From Pseudomonas asiatica (GTDB lineage Bacteria; Pseudomonadota; Gammaproteobacteria; Pseudomonadales; Pseudomonadaceae): a stretch of DNA of 64,000 bases. The stretch lies in NCBI RefSeq assembly GCF_009932335.1, contig NZ_BLJF01000001.1:4132744-4196743 (forward strand), read 5' to 3'. Both the position numbers and the translations under genes were made by a program. Below the pieces are notes generated by a model that did no database searches, had not been told where the DNA came from, and saw nothing but the letters and a program-made list of their open reading frames with translations. Below are positions 44,843 to 53,237 of the stretch, in pieces (within the stretch, counting starts at the first letter, position 1; each line of letters begins with the position of its first letter).

Positions 44843-45820
44843 ATGTCTGAAGCCCGGGCGTTTCTCAATCTCAAGCTGCAAAACTATCATAGGCTGAAAT
44901 CCGACCTGGCGCTGACCGGTCATTCCCTGGAAAAGTTTGACGTGCTGAATTCGCACATCGCCAATACTGTGGTCCGTAGCGGTGAACTTATCATCATCGG
45001 CGATCCCACCACGGCTTCCTGCACCAGCCAGGAAGCCTGGATGATGAGACAGGCGACGATTGCGCACATGGGGCTGATGCGCAACGGCCAAGGTGTGGAT
45101 AACTTTTTCCTGGACAATTTCGAGACCTTGAAGAGCCTCATCGCGCATGCATCTGTGGGCGCTGGTGTAGTCAGTGAAGGGTGGAGCAAGCACCTGAAAG
45201 CTATCGAGGCCACCTTGATGGATATCGAGAAGCTGCATCAACAGCATCTCGGGTCAGGGGCCATGGCGGCTCGCGATCAGTTCTATGCAAAGCGTGCCGT
45301 CTTGTTCATGAAGTTGGATGAGCAGCTGAACAAGCTGGCGGCTTATGGTTCCGGGATAAGGAACAAAGGCTCGATCAAAAGGACGCTGGGGATATCCACA
45401 AAGAGTTATTTGCATACCGGCGAGATTGCAGGATATGCCAACAAAGTCTCAGGCGTGGCGACGGCTGCTAATTTGATCAAGAAAGGAACGTATGTAGGGA
45501 TTGCATTAGACGTCGCTGCCACGGGCCTGGAGATACATAAAGCCTGTACGCTCGGACGCGAGGAGGAATGCAAAAAGGCGCATTATGTCGAGATTAGTTC
45601 ATTAACCTTGGGCTTGTTGGGTACTACTGCTGGGGCAGCCAGTGGCAAGCTTATTCTTGGTGCTGCTTGCAGCGTGGTGTTTGGCGTAGCGACAGGTGGA
45701 ACCGGAGCACTCGCTTGTGGGATATTCGGCGGTACAGTGGGGGGAATGGCAGGCGGAAAATTTGGGAATGAAGCAGGCGCCTGGGCTGGGGAACTTCTAT
45801 ACGAGGCAGTCGCAAAATGA
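44843..45820 (+). CDS. Candidate Hcp-associated pore-forming effector
   Basis: A 325-residue protein I do not recognise. The first 200 residues are helix-forming and soluble. The C-terminal third has one or two hydrophobic stretches (about residues 205-230) and a long alanine/glycine-rich region from about 245 to 310 (LGLLGTTAGAASGKLILGA, then VVFGVATGGTGALAC and GIFGGTVGGMAGGKFG) typical of glycine-zipper or colicin-like membrane insertion. It begins ten bases after hcp and overlaps a small membrane-protein gene by four bases. A pore-forming toxin carried by Hcp is inferred from context and composition only. Confidence 0.75.
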   Translation: MSEARAFLNLKLQNYHRLKSDLALTGHSLEKFDVLNSHIANTVVRSGELIIIGDPTTASCTSQEAWMMRQATIAHMGLMRNGQGVDNFFLDNFETLKSLIAHASVGAGVVSEGWSKHLKAIEATLMDIEKLHQQHLGSGAMAARDQFYAKRAVLFMKLDEQLNKLAAYGSGIRNKGSIKRTLGISTKSYLHTGEIAGYANKVSGVATAANLIKKGTYVGIALDVAATGLEIHKACTLGREEECKKAHYVEISSLTLGLLGTTAGAASGKLILGAACSVVFGVATGGTGALACGIFGGTVGGMAGGKFGNEAGAWAGELLYEAVAK

Positions 45821-46209
45821 CAATCATGCACTGGATTTTTTTAGTCTACAGCATGACAGTCACAACTTTACTTTTCTTGAACCTGGCATTAACAATATAT
45901 ATCGCTCATCGCAAAATTGATTACATTGAAGGATTTTTATTAAATTGCAACGCAATAACCGGCGAAAAAAAACTCTGGCTACATGCTGGCTTGATGGGAA
46001 AATTCTTTCGACTAACGAATATATCATTCATACTGCTCATTCCTAAAATCTATGCACGAAAAAACCTCATTGACATCAAGGAAATAAATAATCTACCTTC
46101 AAAAATCAAGACCCTCCTAATCTTCATAGGCTCCTCGCTTTTGATATTGACTATCGCATTTTTTGGTTTGGGAATTTTCATGTATTACTTACCCCCCTTG
46201 CCTAAATAA
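45817..46209 (+). CDS. Candidate membrane immunity protein
   Basis: A 130-residue protein with two or three membrane helices: residues 4-28, possibly around 65-85, and 100-124 (IGSSLLILTIAFFGLGIFMY). It overlaps the effector stop (ATGA), a common arrangement for immunity genes. Its base composition is far more AT-rich than any neighbour, suggesting horizontal transfer. Inner-membrane location fits immunity against a pore-former. I recognise no family. Confidence 0.72.
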   Translation: MTIMHWIFLVYSMTVTTLLFLNLALTIYIAHRKIDYIEGFLLNCNAITGEKKLWLHAGLMGKFFRLTNISFILLIPKIYARKNLIDIKEINNLPSKIKTLLIFIGSSLLILTIAFFGLGIFMYYLPPLPK

Positions 46210-46299
46210 TGCTCAAAAAACATCGCAGTACGGGCCCCTCCCCTCTGGTGCGCAGTTACAGAGGGAAGGCCGCCCGGCCCGCGATAAAGTCCTCGCTCG

Positions 46300-47187
46300 T
46301 CAATCCTTCTTGCGGTAACCCTCGACGATCGCCGAGAAGTCCTTGCCACCCTCGCCGCGCAGGCTCATGGCCTGGTACAGCTGCTGGGCCACGGCCCCCA
46401 GGATCACCGGTTGATGCGCCTGGCGTGCAGCCTCGGTGGCCAGCCCCAGGTCCTTGAGCATCAGCTCGGCGCCAAAGCCACCGGTATAGCCACGCGATGC
46501 CGGCGCGGTTTCGATGATGCCCGGCCACGGGTTGTAGGTGTCCGAGCTCCAGCAACGCCCGGTCGAACTGTTGATGATGCCGGCCAGCACCTTGGTGTCG
46601 ATGCCCAGCGCGTTGCCCAGGGCCATGGCCTCGGACACGCCGATCATCGAGATACCCAGCAGCAGGTTGTTGCAGATCTTGGCGATCTGCCCGGTGCCGA
46701 CTTCACCGCAGTGCACGATGTTGCGGCCCATCTGCTCCAGTACCGGCTTGAGGGTGGCAAACAGCTCGGTGCTGGCACCGACCATGAAGGTCAGGGTGCC
46801 TGCCGCCGCGCCGCCGGTGCCACCGGACACCGGTGCATCGCCCATGTCCACGCCCTTGGCCGCTGCGGCCTTGGACACATCACGCGCCGTCTGCGGGTCG
46901 ATGGTGCTGCAATCCACGGTCGGCGTGCCGGGGCGAATGCCCGCCAGCACACCGTCTTCGTTCAGGTACACGCTGCGCACATGGGCAGCAGCCGGCAGCA
47001 TGGTGATCACCAGCTCGCTGTTGGCCGCCGCGTCCTTGGGCGACGGGCTGACCTGCCCGCCCAGTTCTGCCAGCTCGGCCAGCACAGCCTTGTTCAGGTC
47101 GAACAGGTTCAGTTGGTGCCCGGCCTTGATCAGGTTGCGGGCCATGGGTGCGCCCATGTTGCCCAGGCCAATGAATGCGATACGCAT
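46300..47187 (-). CDS. mmsB: 3-hydroxyisobutyrate dehydrogenase
   Basis: A 295-residue NAD-dependent dehydrogenase oxidising 3-hydroxyisobutyrate to methylmalonate semialdehyde in valine catabolism. Rossmann motif IGLGNMGAPMARNL at the N-terminus, substrate-binding DAPVSGGTGGA, and catalytic Lys in GQIAKICNNLLL. It starts ten bases after the mmsA stop; they form an operon. Confidence 0.95.
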   Translation of the reverse strand: MRIAFIGLGNMGAPMARNLIKAGHQLNLFDLNKAVLAELAELGGQVSPSPKDAAANSELVITMLPAAAHVRSVYLNEDGVLAGIRPGTPTVDCSTIDPQTARDVSKAAAAKGVDMGDAPVSGGTGGAAAGTLTFMVGASTELFATLKPVLEQMGRNIVHCGEVGTGQIAKICNNLLLGISMIGVSEAMALGNALGIDTKVLAGIINSSTGRCWSSDTYNPWPGIIETAPASRGYTGGFGAELMLKDLGLATEAARQAHQPVILGAVAQQLYQAMSLRGEGGKDFSAIVEGYRKKD

Positions 47188-47197
47188 GACTCTCTCC

Positions 47198-48724
47198 TTA
47201 GCGCAGGCTGATGGTGGTGTTCACACCATCGTTGACACTGTCGTCATCGAACCAGCGGGCGGTGACGGTCTTGGTCTGAGTGTAGAACTGCACCACTTGC
47301 TTGCCGTACGGGCCGAGGTCGCCGAGCTTGGAGCCACGCGAGCCGGTGAAGCTGAAGAACGGTACCGGTACCGGGATCGGGATGTTGATACCGACCTGGC
47401 CGATGTCGATTTCGCTCTGGAACTTACGCGCTGCCGCGCCGCTCTGGGTGAACAGGCCGGTACCGTTACCGAACGGGTTGGCGTTGACCAGGGCGATGGC
47501 CTCGTCGAGGGTGTCGACCTCCAGGGTCACCAGCACCGGGCCGAAGATTTCCTGGGTGTAGACCTGCATGTCGGTCTTCACGCCCGAGAACAGGGTCGGG
47601 CCAATGAAGTTGCCTTGCTCGTAGCCCGGTACCGTGACGTCACGGCCGTCGAGTTCCAGCTTGGCGCCTTCCTTGATGCCGCTTTCGATCAGGCCCAGCA
47701 CACGCTCCTTGGCGCGTTTGGAGACCACCGGGCCGACATCGGTGCCTGGCTCGCAGCCGGCATTGACCTTGAGCTTGCTGGCCGCTTCCTTGATATCCGG
47801 CAGCCATTCACGGGCCTTGCCCACCAACACAGCCACCGAGGTGGCCATGCAGCGCTGGCCCGCTGCGCCGAAGGCGGCACCGACCAGCGCGTTGACGGTT
47901 TGCGTGCGGTTGGCATCAGGCAGCACCACCGCGTGGTTCTTGGCGCCCATCATCGATTGCACGCGCTTGCCGTGCTGGCTGCCCAGGTTGTACACGTGGG
48001 TGCCCACTTCGGTGGAGCCGACGAAGGAAATCGCCTTGATGTCCTGGTGGGTGCAAATGGCATCCACCACTTGCTTGCCGCCGTGCACCACGTTGAGCAC
48101 GCCAGCCGGTATGCCGGCTTCCAGCGCCAGTTCGACCAGCAGCATGGTCGACAGCGGGTCCTGCTCGGACGGCTTGAGCACGAAGGTGTTGCCGCAGACG
48201 ATGGCCATGGGGAACATCCACAGCGGGATCATCGCCGGGAAGTTGAACGGGGTGATGCCAGCGCATACGCCGATCGGCTGGCGCAGGGTGTAGGTATCGA
48301 CGCCGCCGGCAACGTTCTCGGCGAATTCGCCCATCTGCAGGGTGCCGATGGAGGCGGCGTGCTCGACCACTTCCAGGCCGCGGAAGATATCGCCTTCGGC
48401 GTCGGCCAGGGTCTTGCCCTGCTCGGCACTGAGGACTTGGGCGATGCGTTTGGTGTTTTCGCGGATCAGCGCCTGCAGCTTGAGCATGATGCGCATGCGC
48501 GCGCCGATCGGCGTGTTACGCCAGGTCTGGAAGGCACGGTGGGCAGCGGCCACGGCTGCGTCGACTTCTTCGACGGTGGCGAACGGTACGCGCGCCAGCA
48601 CCTCTTGGGTGGCCGGGTTGACGATGTCGCGCCATTCGGTGGTCGTGGACTCGACCCATTGGCCGTCGATCAGCAGCTTGACCTGCTCGATTTTGGTCTG
48701 GTTAGGGGATTGCGGTGCGTTCAT
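47198..48724 (-). CDS. mmsA: Methylmalonate-semialdehyde dehydrogenase (CoA-acylating)
   Basis: A 508-residue aldehyde dehydrogenase that converts methylmalonate semialdehyde to propionyl-CoA with NAD and CoA in valine and thymine breakdown. The catalytic cysteine is in [13 protein letters not shown], the NAD site around [19 protein letters not shown] lies six bases before the ATG. It is divergent from a LysR regulator. Confidence 0.95.
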   Translation of the reverse strand: MNAPQSPNQTKIEQVKLLIDGQWVESTTTEWRDIVNPATQEVLARVPFATVEEVDAAVAAAHRAFQTWRNTPIGARMRIMLKLQALIRENTKRIAQVLSAEQGKTLADAEGDIFRGLEVVEHAASIGTLQMGEFAENVAGGVDTYTLRQPIGVCAGITPFNFPAMIPLWMFPMAIVCGNTFVLKPSEQDPLSTMLLVELALEAGIPAGVLNVVHGGKQVVDAICTHQDIKAISFVGSTEVGTHVYNLGSQHGKRVQSMMGAKNHAVVLPDANRTQTVNALVGAAFGAAGQRCMATSVAVLVGKAREWLPDIKEAASKLKVNAGCEPGTDVGPVVSKRAKERVLGLIESGIKEGAKLELDGRDVTVPGYEQGNFIGPTLFSGVKTDMQVYTQEIFGPVLVTLEVDTLDEAIALVNANPFGNGTGLFTQSGAAARKFQSEIDIGQVGINIPIPVPVPFFSFTGSRGSKLGDLGPYGKQVVQFYTQTKTVTARWFDDDSVNDGVNTTISLR

Positions 48725-48811
48725 CTGCGTTCTCCTTGGAATTATTGTCGGGACGAGATCGCCAGCGCCGTGCAAACGCGAGGTGGCGTCCTGAGGCTTG
48801 TTTCGAGTATA

Positions 48812-48825
48812 GATGTGCAAACATC
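48812..48825. promoter_or_regulatory. LysR-type dyad between mmsA and its regulator
   Basis: GATGT-GCAA-ACATC is a perfect inverted repeat 31 bases before the regulator start and 87 from mmsA, in the 132-base divergent region. The likely ligand is the adjacent LysR protein. Confidence 0.55.
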
Positions 48826-48856
48826 CAACAAGAACGCACAAAAAAACCGGATCATC

Positions 48857-49807
48857 ATGCAAAAAGACCTTACATCCCTGAGCGCGCTCAACTGGGACGA
48901 CCTGAAGTTCTTCCTTGAAGTGGCGCGTACGCGCAAGGCCAGCAGCGCCGCCAAGCGCCTGAGCGTGGACTACACCACTGTGTCGCGGCGCATCACCTCG
49001 CTGGAGGGGGCGCTGGGCACCTTGCTGTTCGAGAAATCCCGGACCAACGGCTTTGTCCTCACCGCCGAGGGCCAGCGCTTGCTGGGCTATGCCGAGTCGA
49101 TCGAGAGCACGCTGCACATGGCCTGCGAGCAGGTATCCGGGTCGGGCGTGGCGTTGTCGGGGCATGTGCGCATGGGCTGCACCGAAGGCTTCGGCAGCTT
49201 CTTCGTCACCCCGCAGCTAAGCCACTTCGTCGATGCCTACCCGGCGATTTCGGTGGACATCCTGCCGCTGCCGCACTTCATCAGCCTGTCCAAGCGCGAG
49301 GCGGACATCGTCATCGCCCTGGAGCGGCCGGAGCATGGGCCTTATGTGTGCTGCAAGCTGTGCGACTACCGCTTGCGGCTTTACGCGACCCAGGGCTACC
49401 TGGACAGCCATGCACCGATCAACCAGATCGCGGACCTGGCCAGGCACCCGTTCATCAGCTACGTGGACGACCTGGCGTTCAGTTCGGAGCTGCTGTACCT
49501 GGCCAACCTGATCCCCAGCGCCAGCGCGCATTTGCGCAGTACCAGCGTGATTGCCCAGTACACGGCAGCTTTGCAAGGACGTGGGTTGGCAATTCTGCCG
49601 TGCTTCCTCGCCGCACAGGACCCGCGGTTGGTGACGGTGCTGCCGGAGGAGATCGAGGTGACGCGGCAGTTCTGGATGTATTGCCGGGAGGATTTGAGGA
49701 AGTTGAAGCGGATTACCCTGCTGTGGGATTACATCCGAGGGGTGACCGAGGCGAATGCACCGTTGTTGATGGGGGAGACACGGGAGATGCGCTTTGCTCA
49801 GGAATGA
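48857..49807 (+). CDS. LysR-type regulator divergent from mmsAB
   Basis: A 316-residue LysR protein with winged helix ([23 protein letters not shown]) and an effector domain. It is a strong candidate for controlling mmsAB, unlike the AraC-type MmsR known from P. aeruginosa. The ATG was chosen at the end of an AT-rich leader; a clear ribosome site is not seen. Confidence 0.9.
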   Translation: MQKDLTSLSALNWDDLKFFLEVARTRKASSAAKRLSVDYTTVSRRITSLEGALGTLLFEKSRTNGFVLTAEGQRLLGYAESIESTLHMACEQVSGSGVALSGHVRMGCTEGFGSFFVTPQLSHFVDAYPAISVDILPLPHFISLSKREADIVIALERPEHGPYVCCKLCDYRLRLYATQGYLDSHAPINQIADLARHPFISYVDDLAFSSELLYLANLIPSASAHLRSTSVIAQYTAALQGRGLAILPCFLAAQDPRLVTVLPEEIEVTRQFWMYCREDLRKLKRITLLWDYIRGVTEANAPLLMGETREMRFAQE

Positions 49808-49811
49808 GGGG

Positions 49812-50683
49812 CTGCTGCGTAGCCCATAGCCGGCAAGCCAGCTCCCACAAGGTCTGCGCCGGATTCAAGGCATGCGCAGGACCTGTAGGAGCGGGCGTGC
49901 CCGCGAACACCGGCGCAGCCGGTGCCAGTCACCGAGTCGCCTGCTTCGCGGGCTTGCCCGCTCCCACAGGCACTGTGCTGGATTCAAGACAGGTGCTGTA
50001 CCTGTGGGAGCCGGCTTGCCGGCGAACACCGGCGCAGCCGGTGCCAGTCACCGAGTCGCCTGCTTCGCGGGCTTGCCCGCTCCCACAGGCACTGTGCTGG
50101 ATTCAAGACAGGTGCTGTACCTGTGGGAGCCGGCTTGCCGGCGAACACCGGCGCAGCCGGTGCCAGTCACCGAGTCGCCTGCTTCGCGGGCTTGCCCGCT
50201 CCCACAGGCACTGTGCTGGATTCAAGACAGGCGCTGTACCTGTGGGAGCCGGCTTGCCGGCGAACACCGGCGCAGCCGGTGCCAGTCACCGAGTCGCCTG
50301 CTTCGCGGGCTTGCCCGCTCCCACAGGCACTGTGCTGGATTCAAGACAGGTGCTGTAACTGTGGGAGCCGGCTTGCCGGCGATCACCGGCGCAGCCGGTG
50401 CCAGACACCGAGTCGCCTGCTTCGCGGGCTTGCCCGCTCCCACAGGCACTGTGCTGGATTCAAGACAGGTGCTGTAACTGTGGGAGCCGGCTTGCCGGCG
50501 ATCACCGGAACAGCCGGTGCCAGACACCGAGTCGCCTGCTTCGCGGGCTTGCCCGCTCCCACAGGTACTGTGCTGGATTCAAGACAGGTGCTGTACCTGT
50601 GGGAGCCGGCTTGCCGGCGAACACCGGCGCAGCCGGTGCCAGGCAACGCGTTGCCTGCTTCGCGGGCAAGCCCGCCCCTACAC
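49812..50683. repeat. 119-bp tandem array built from REP palindromes
   Basis: Seven head-to-tail units with period exactly 119: starts at 49882, 50001, 50120, 50239, 50358, 50477 and 50596 (the last partial). Each unit holds a gccggcttgccggcgaacac element, an accggcgcagccggt hairpin, and a cttcgcgggcttgcccgctc element. Units 1 and 7 diverge at the edges; units 5 and 6 share ctgtaact and gatcacc variants. It fills the 904-base gap between the LysR gene and yfiB. No gene is supported in it. Confidence 0.97.
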
Positions 50684-50711
50684 GCGGATATGCTGGCCTG
50701 GGAGGCTGTGG

Positions 50712-51203
50712 TCAGTAGGAAGCCACCACAATGGACACCCGCCGGTTCTCGGTGCGCCCGGCGCTGGTGCGGTTGTTCGCCACCGGCTGGCTGCTGCCCA
50801 GCCCGCGGGACTGGATGTTCTGCGCCGGCATGCCTACCCCGACCAGCGCCTTGGCAACGCTCTGTGCGCGGCGCTCGGACAGCTGCTGGTTATACGCCAC
50901 CTTGCCGGACGAGTCGGCATGCCCATCCACCCGCACACCTTGGATGCCAACGCCGAGCAGTGCCTTGCCAATGCGTTCGACAATCGCCTGGCTCTGGCTG
51001 TTGAGGCTGTCCAGGTCGCTGCCGAACAGCACCTTGCCGGACAAATCGTAGGCCCAGCCTTCGTCGGTCGGGGTAAAGCCTTCACGCTTGAGCACGGCAA
51101 TCTGCTCGGCGGTCAGGCCTTTGGGCGGAGCGCTCTGGCAGCCGGTCAGCCCCAGCACGGCGAGCAACAAGACCCAAAGGGGGAAACGCAAAGCCTGTAT
51201 CAC
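50712..51203 (-). CDS. yfiB: OmpA-domain lipoprotein YfiB
   Basis: A 163-residue outer-membrane lipoprotein. The lipobox ends at Cys22 (LTGC). The C-terminal OmpA/MotB domain (DGHADSSGKVAYNQQLSERRAQSVAKAL, GLGSSQPVANN) binds peptidoglycan. In P. aeruginosa YfiB sequesters YfiR and so releases the cyclase YfiN. The GTG start follows GGAG. Last gene of yfiRNB, four bases after yfiN. Confidence 0.92.
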   Translation of the reverse strand: MIQALRFPLWVLLLAVLGLTGCQSAPPKGLTAEQIAVLKREGFTPTDEGWAYDLSGKVLFGSDLDSLNSQSQAIVERIGKALLGVGIQGVRVDGHADSSGKVAYNQQLSERRAQSVAKALVGVGMPAQNIQSRGLGSSQPVANNRTSAGRTENRRVSIVVASY

Positions 51204-51207
51204 GGGT

Positions 51208-52479
51208 TCAACTCCTGTTCTTGATTTCGCTGGCGGACCGTTCCGTCTGCGCCACTTGCCAATGGCCACGGCGTTTGCGCTTGGCCTGGTACATCGCCGC
51301 ATCGGCGGCATTCAGAAGACTGGCGGGGTCGGCGCCGTCATCCGGGTAATAGGCAATACCGACACTCAACGAGGTGGCGATACTGCGACCGCTGTCCAGC
51401 TGCACCGGCAACTTCATGCTGGCAACGATCTTCTCGGCAATGTGCTCGGCGTCCTGGCGCGAATGCAAAGGCGTCAGCAGCACGGCGAACTCATCGCCAC
51501 CCAGGCGCGCTACCAGGTCGTGCTCGCGCAGCTGGGCGCGAACGCGGTCGGCCACGCTTATCAGCACTTCGTCGCCGACCGCATGGCCGAGGGTGTCGTT
51601 GATCTGCTTGAAGTGGTCACTGTCGAGGAACAGCAGCGCCAGGTGATCCTGCTGCCGTTCGGCATTGCGCACGCTGCGGCTCAGGCGCCCCTCGAAGAAG
51701 GTGCGGTTGGGCAGGCCGGTCAGGCTGTCGTGGCTGGCCTGGTGCGCCAGGGTCTGGTTTTCGTTCTGCAGGTGGCTGTGCCATACCTCCAGCTCATCCA
51801 GCAGGGCATTGAAGTCATTGCCCAGTTCGTGGAGCTCGGCAATCGGCGCTTCCGGCACGCGCCGGTCGAAACGGCGCTCGCGGCGGGCAGCGTGGGCGAC
51901 ACTGGCCAGGCCGCGCAGCGGGCGGACGATATCGCTTAGCAGACGCCGCGACAGGTACTGGGCAGCCAGGGCGCTGAGCACCGTGCAGAACAGAATGCCG
52001 GCCAACCCGCTGAACAGGAACAGCAACAGGCTTCTCCCCTGGCCAACCAGCTCGATGCGCCCGACCTGCTGTTGCTGGTGCGTGATCGGCAGGTTGATCG
52101 GCTCATCCAGCAAGGCGGTGGCCACCTGCGCCTCCAGCCGCGCGAGCACGCCGGTATCGCTGCGCTGCCAATGCGCCAGCTGCTCGCCTTCGTTGTTGAA
52201 GACCCTGGCTTCGGCCACTTCCTCGGTACTGGCAATCAGCGCCAGCGACTCATTGGCCGCAGCGCTGTCGTCAAACACCACCGCCGCTTCCACGGTGTAG
52301 CTGATCGAGCGGGCGATCAGGTGCAGGTTGTCGTTGGCGTAGACACGCAAGGCGAGCACGCCCAGCAGGGTCAGGGATATGCCGGCCAGGCCCACGGCGA
52401 GCAAGGCGACGCTGAGGTGGCCACGGCCCAGCACCGAGCGCAGGGTCGGGCGCACGCCGCGCTTGCGGGTTGGTTTCAT
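51208..52479 (-). CDS. yfiN: Diguanylate cyclase YfiN (TpbB)
   Basis: A 423-residue inner-membrane c-di-GMP synthase. Order: TM1 (about 24-45), a periplasmic CHASE8-type domain, TM2 (about 160-182), HAMP, then GGDEF at 327-331 with the inhibitory RxxD site at 318-321 (REHD), so it should be feedback controlled. Periplasmic YfiR represses it. It overlaps the yfiR stop by four bases. Controls exopolysaccharide and small-colony phenotypes in relatives. Confidence 0.94.
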   Translation of the reverse strand: MKPTRKRGVRPTLRSVLGRGHLSVALLAVGLAGISLTLLGVLALRVYANDNLHLIARSISYTVEAAVVFDDSAAANESLALIASTEEVAEARVFNNEGEQLAHWQRSDTGVLARLEAQVATALLDEPINLPITHQQQQVGRIELVGQGRSLLLFLFSGLAGILFCTVLSALAAQYLSRRLLSDIVRPLRGLASVAHAARRERRFDRRVPEAPIAELHELGNDFNALLDELEVWHSHLQNENQTLAHQASHDSLTGLPNRTFFEGRLSRSVRNAERQQDHLALLFLDSDHFKQINDTLGHAVGDEVLISVADRVRAQLREHDLVARLGGDEFAVLLTPLHSRQDAEHIAEKIVASMKLPVQLDSGRSIATSLSVGIAYYPDDGADPASLLNAADAAMYQAKRKRRGHWQVAQTERSASEIKNRS

Positions 52480-53042
52480 GGTTGCACCGCCCGGCGCCGC
52501 GACAATTGCAGCACGCTGGGATGAATGTGCACGCCGGAGCGTGCCACCGAGTCCAGGTTGACTTCAAAGGCTACCTGTTGGTCGCTGACCCGCAAGCAGA
52601 ACAGGCTACCGACCGTGCACGGGTCGTCTGCCTCGCTGATGCTCAGCACCGGGTGGCCACTGACGCGCTCGAACAGCCGGTCGCGCTGGCCCTGGTCGAG
52701 TTTGCCAATGTAGATGGCGTCGCAGGCCTGGGCGACCTGGCTATCGTCTGCCAGCAGCCGCCGCACCTGCAGCGGTCGGCCAGACTCCTGCACATGGCCT
52801 TTGATCAGGTCATCGGCGTATTCGGTCGGGCCGACCAGGCACAGGCGCAAGGGCGAAGGTTCGACGGGCCAGCGGGCGTAGCTGAAGATGCCCAACACCA
52901 CCTGGGTGACCGCCTTGGCACGTTGCTGCGCCTGGGCGGCAGTCATGGCGGGGTCTGCCTGGGCCGGACCTGCGGAAAGGAACAGGGCGGCCAGCAATAG
53001 CGAAAGCACACATCTCGTCACTCGCCTTGCGGCCACGTTCAT
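52476..53042 (-). CDS. yfiR: Periplasmic repressor YfiR
   Basis: A 188-residue exported protein of the DUF4154 family (signal peptide about residues 1-29). Four cysteines, 68, 107, 142 and 149, have exactly the spacing of the YfiR disulfide cysteines in P. aeruginosa (71, 110, 145, 152), so redox control of stability is expected. It inhibits YfiN from the periplasm. First gene of the yfiRNB operon. Confidence 0.92.
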   Translation of the reverse strand: MNVAARRVTRCVLSLLLAALFLSAGPAQADPAMTAAQAQQRAKAVTQVVLGIFSYARWPVEPSPLRLCLVGPTEYADDLIKGHVQESGRPLQVRRLLADDSQVAQACDAIYIGKLDQGQRDRLFERVSGHPVLSISEADDPCTVGSLFCLRVSDQQVAFEVNLDSVARSGVHIHPSVLQLSRRRAVQP

Positions 53043-53138
53043 GTGGGAAATCTCTTAAGGTCCTTTCCGATATCGGCGCAACGATAGCACATGGCCGCAT
53101 CAATGTAGGTACGAGCAGCTTTGTGCATGGGGATTGAT

Positions 53139-53227
53139 GGCCCCATCGCCGGCAAGCCAGCTCCCACAAGGACTCCACAGCCCTTGAAAACTGCGCTGCA
53201 CCTGTGGGAGCTTGCCGGCGATAGGGC
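53139..53227. repeat. REP inverted pair (gccggcaagccagctcccac type)
   Basis: Opposed copies between yfiR and recD; the second lacks six bases of the canonical arm. Confidence 0.85.
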
Positions 53228-53237
53228 CTTATCGGTC

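Noticed and set aside
46538..48856. N-terminal extension of the mmsAB-divergent LysR frame
   Set aside because: The frame runs open through the antisense of mmsA and mmsB. The LysR winged helix begins normally at the ATG at 48857.
49812..50683. CRISPR array
   Set aside because: Units are near identical over the full 119 bases, with no short repeat alternating with unique spacers, and no cas genes are present.
49348..51004. Several overlapping plus-strand frames with repeated Cys/Arg-rich peptides
   Set aside because: They are translations of the 119-bp REP array, open in all frames because the unit length is not a multiple of three.
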